From the NCBI GenBank assembly GCA_037176905.1, contig JBBBWG010011313.1, positions 1 to 20,920 on the forward strand: a stretch of DNA of 20,920 nucleotides, written 5' to 3'. The notes beneath the pieces were generated by a model. That model was not told the DNA's origin. It saw only the letters and a list, made by a program, of their open reading frames with translations, and made no database searches. The DNA is from Azolla pinnata (lineage: Eukaryota; Streptophyta; Polypodiopsida; Salviniales; Salviniaceae). A program made the translations under genes and the position numbers. Shown piece by piece: positions 19,105 to 20,920 of this stretch. Every line of letters starts with the position of its first letter. Position 1 is the first letter of the stretch.

Positions 19105-19455
19105 TGGACCATCTTCCTCCACGAGGCACCGTCGACGAGTTGGGCTGTTTGGGAATGCAGCCCTAAGTGGGTGGTAAATTTTATCCAACGCTAAATACTG
19201 GCAAGATACCGATAGTGAACAAGTCCTGCGAGGGAAAGATAAAAAGGACTTTGAAAAGAGAGTTAAAAAGTGCTTAAAATTGTTGGGAGGGAAACGAATG
19301 GAGGCTGCAGGTGCACCCAGTTGGATGCGGAATGGTGTGAGCCTCGGTCGGGTACGGTCGGTCGGATGTGGGGCGCTGGTCAGCGTGGGCTGGCATCGTG
19401 GGACAAAAGCGAACTCTCGTTGCTTGCCGATGTTGTCGTGGCAGTCGAGGAATGA
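19105..19455 (+). pseudogene. 25S (LSU) rRNA fragment, mutated
   Basis: The segment follows the 5' region of plant 25S rRNA in order: CCACGAGGCACCGTCGACGA, GTTTGGGAATGCAGCCC, GGTAAATTTTATCCAACGCT, ACCGATAGTGAACAAGT, GCGAGGGAAAGATAAAAAGG, ACTTTGAAAAGAGAGTTAAA, then GGGAGGGAAACGAATGGAGG and weaker similarity to about 19455. Compared with the conserved sequence as I remember it, most differences are C to T or G to A, many at former CpG. This fits methylation-driven decay of an isolated, unselected copy. It is a fragment, not a functional rRNA gene. Confidence 0.9.
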
Positions 19456-19493
19456 AGTGTGTTGTTTGACAAGCTTTATGTGCTCCTAGAAAT

Positions 19494-19839
19494 TGTCACG
19501 GACAGATATAGAAGAGTAGACAGAGCTAGGCCAGAGTAGAGGAGGTAACAGGGAAGAATATAGACGAAGATGAGTATTGATTTTGAAACCCTGTATTTAT
19601 ACAATTCCAGGACTCCTGCATACAAGAAGAGTGTCTTGCATGTAAGAAGAGTGTCCTGCATGCAAGGGGGCGATGCATGCAGAGGCTTCTAGAAAGTTCC
19701 ACAACTTTCTCGAACATCATAAAGAGATATTAAATGTATATGTTGGAATTTATATTATGAGATTATATTTGATCGATCGGTTAGAATGATTGGTTCTTTG
19801 AACAAAATCATGGGTTCAAAACTTGTCTATATGATATTA
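19494..19839 (-). repeat. 3' LTR of the gypsy remnant
   Basis: The LTR lies between the polypurine tract and TGTCACGG at 19494. A minus-strand TATAAATA box is at 19594-19601. The expected TG at the polypurine end reads TA, which may be a point mutation, so that boundary is approximate. About 346 bases. Confidence 0.6.
19616..19665. repeat. 20-bp tandem repeats inside the LTR U3
   Basis: CTGCATACAAGAAGAGTGTC (19616-19635) and TTGCATGTAAGAAGAGTGTC (19636-19655) are head to tail, followed by a partial third copy. They lie just upstream of the LTR TATA box on the minus strand, where LTR enhancer repeats are often found. Confidence 0.8.
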
Positions 19840-19849
19840 TCCTCCCTTC
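19840..19849 (-). other. Polypurine tract
   Basis: The minus strand reads GAAGGGAGGA directly after the pol stop and before the LTR, where plus-strand DNA synthesis of a gypsy element is primed. Confidence 0.65.
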
Positions 19850-20363
19850 AAGATTGCCCTACAAAACGTGGTCGTAATTTTAGTGGATAGCGTTCATGAA
19901 AGACACGATAACTCCCATGTTGCTTTTGAGATAGGGTACCTTTTCTAAAAGATAAGATATTGTGACTTGCGACAGAAGAGACGAGAGTCATGAATTTAGT
20001 CGACCTCATATTTTTTGCTAGTCGAGAGATGGATGGGTGGTGGAGGAGAAGTGTGCAGATTGGGGATATCAGATTAATCATGAGGTTTAAGAAAAGAGAC
20101 ATGAAATACATTATGAATACAAAAGTCATGGGATAGTAGCTCTAAGTGGACAACCATTAAACCTATTTACTCGATAACTTAAAAAAAGCCTAACTTCTTG
20201 TAATCGAGTTTTGGACAAGGATGAGCTGTGACAATATTGCGACGGAGAAGCCAAATAAAGTCACTTACCTCGAACAGTGGAGCATCTGAGTGAAGATGGT
20301 TTGCTTGCACCTTATAGTGTTCTCCAGTGAGGGTAAGCTCCAAAGTAAGGTCACGATGTACAT
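19848..20363 (-). pseudogene. Gypsy pol remnant: integrase C-terminus plus chromodomain
   Basis: The frame read from 20363 gives APLFEVSDFIWLLRRNI and PKLDYKKLGFF, the usual integrase C-terminal motif before VIE. Next come FHVSLLKPHD, and then a chromodomain-like stretch (KKYEVD, IHDSRLFCRKSQYLIF, KRYPISKATWE), ending after a frameshift in VFHERYPLKLRPRF before the stop at 19848. This order (integrase, LLxP, chromodomain, FHxRYPxKPRP) is that of plant chromoviruses. At least five in-frame stops and one frameshift near 19905 show that the copy is inactive. Only the C-terminal end is present; reverse transcriptase and RNase H are not in the window. Confidence 0.85.
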
Positions 20364-20855
20364 TGTTGGCTGGGATTTACGAAATTACGGCGAAGCTGTA
20401 ATTACATAATTTTACGGAAAATAAGACAGTCAGGAATTCGGGTTTACGAGAAAACGGGGAGTCGTGTTTTAGATCCGAACAGACGTATGTAAATAGGATT
20501 CCGGTGATCCGAAAGGACACAAAAGTTGTATATAAGACCGTGGGGTCTGCCTTGTACAAAGTCCGAAATTGTTAATATTAGAAGAGCTTTGCGCCTATCT
20601 ATTGTGGAAGTCTTGTGCGTGGCGGTCTATCTGTCTATCTATTGTAGTCGGGAGGTTATGTAATTACGGAAGTAACGCATAGCCGGGATTACGGCCGGAA
20701 GCTTACGGTCTTACGACAAGGAAGATTAAGTTGATAGGGATTTTCCTGGATCTATCGGAGAGCCGTAAGTGAGTTGCAGGCCAAGTGGAACGTAACGATA
20801 TACCCATTCATCTTCACCCACGTAAAGTCTTAGTCTTTCTCTAGAAGGGCTAACA
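20364..20855 (+). repeat. 5' LTR (492 bp)
   Basis: It starts TGTTGGCTGGG and ends GGGCTAACA, with matching inverted ends (TGTTGGC against TGTTAGC). A TATATAAG box lies at 20529-20536 on the + strand. The end at 20855 leaves a six-base spacer before the primer binding site, slightly longer than usual, so the right boundary could be a few bases off. Confidence 0.7.
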
Positions 20856-20861
20856 CTCTTT

Positions 20862-20884
20862 TGGCGACCACGACGACTTGAATC
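20862..20884 (+). other. Primer binding site, non-Met tRNA
   Basis: The sequence begins TGGCGACCACGACGACTTG. Its complement ends in GTCGTGGTCGCCA and contains TTCAA, like the T-loop and acceptor 3' end of a tRNA with terminal CCA. The tRNA species is not identified; it differs from the initiator-Met site of the left element. Confidence 0.6.
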
Positions 20885-20920
20885 GGAATTCAAGCCAGCA
20901 AAGATCGAATGGATGACGTC

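Larger units (their letters stand above)
19494..20363 (-). mobile_element. Ty3/gypsy chromovirus remnant, 3' end
   Basis: On the minus strand, from 20363 downward, run the end of pol (integrase C-terminus and chromodomain), a polypurine tract and a 3' LTR. The upstream part of the element is not adjacent, because another LTR element starts at 20364. The LTR left end at 19494 reads TGTCACGG on the + strand, so the element ends in CGTGACA, a common gypsy terminus. Confidence 0.8.
20364..20920 (+). mobile_element. LTR retrotransposon inserted in gypsy pol, 5' end
   Basis: On the + strand an LTR (20364-20855) is followed by a primer binding site (20862-20884), and then the element runs off the right edge. 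It interrupts the minus-strand gypsy integrase frame exactly at 20364. The five bases before it (TACAT, 20359-20363) are the candidate target-site duplication; the partner copy lies outside the window. Confidence 0.72.

Noticed and set aside
20862..20884. tRNA gene 3' end
   Set aside because: Only the T-loop-like and acceptor 3' bases are present, on the complementary strand, and they follow an LTR. A primer binding site explains it.
1..20920. Bacterial or organellar origin of the window
   Set aside because: Intron-bearing nuclear gene families, LTR retrotransposons with plant primer sites and a decayed cytosolic rRNA fragment all point to plant nuclear DNA.

Overview
This window looks like nuclear DNA of a land plant. 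Three observations support this: GT/AG-bounded introns of about 60 to 350 bases inside recognisable plant gene families; LTR retrotransposons, one of which has the canonical plant initiator-tRNA-Met primer binding site; and remnants of PLS-type pentatricopeptide-repeat (PPR) genes. The wording of the PPR remnants and the repeat-rich, AT-rich background made me think of a seed-free plant (fern, lycophyte or bryophyte), but that is an impression and not a demonstration.

Only one gene looks intact: an intronless, GC-rich glyoxal/aldehyde oxidase (copper radical oxidase, GLOX) at 15546-17354 on the + strand, with all its radical-copper residues in place. Its N-terminus is uncertain because it runs through an ATG-rich trinucleotide repeat and lies almost on top of a TATA box.

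Most of the rest is a graveyard of intron-bearing gene remnants. From left to right these are: an LTR retrotransposon on the minus strand (1-824, 5' LTR 227-824); a broken SWI/SNF2 ATPase of the CHR24/ERCC6L type (2584-4456, +); a broken PLS-type PPR gene (about 4570-5319, +); unrecognised exon-like blocks (5313-6270, +); a broken CGI-58/ABHD5-type alpha/beta hydrolase (7086-8696, -), whose seven exon remnants can be followed; and scattered PPR remnants on the minus strand (about 10165-10900). Trinucleotide and AT-rich minisatellites fill 8735-9870.

Two arrays of one degenerate repeat family (11290-12575 and 17676-19090) bracket the island that carries GLOX. The left array has a higher-order period of about 450-460 bases built from subunits of about 110 bases. 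To the right of the second array lie a mutated 25S rRNA fragment (about 19105-19455), the 3' end of a decayed Ty3/gypsy chromovirus on the minus strand (LTR 19494 to about 19839, pol end 19848-20363), and a second LTR element inserted into that pol in + orientation (LTR 20364-20855, primer binding site from 20862).

The genes do not form a pathway. The layout reads as heterochromatin-like sequence that has collected or kept fragments of unrelated genes around one surviving oxidase gene. Family assignments come from recognising conserved protein motifs by eye; no database search was run.
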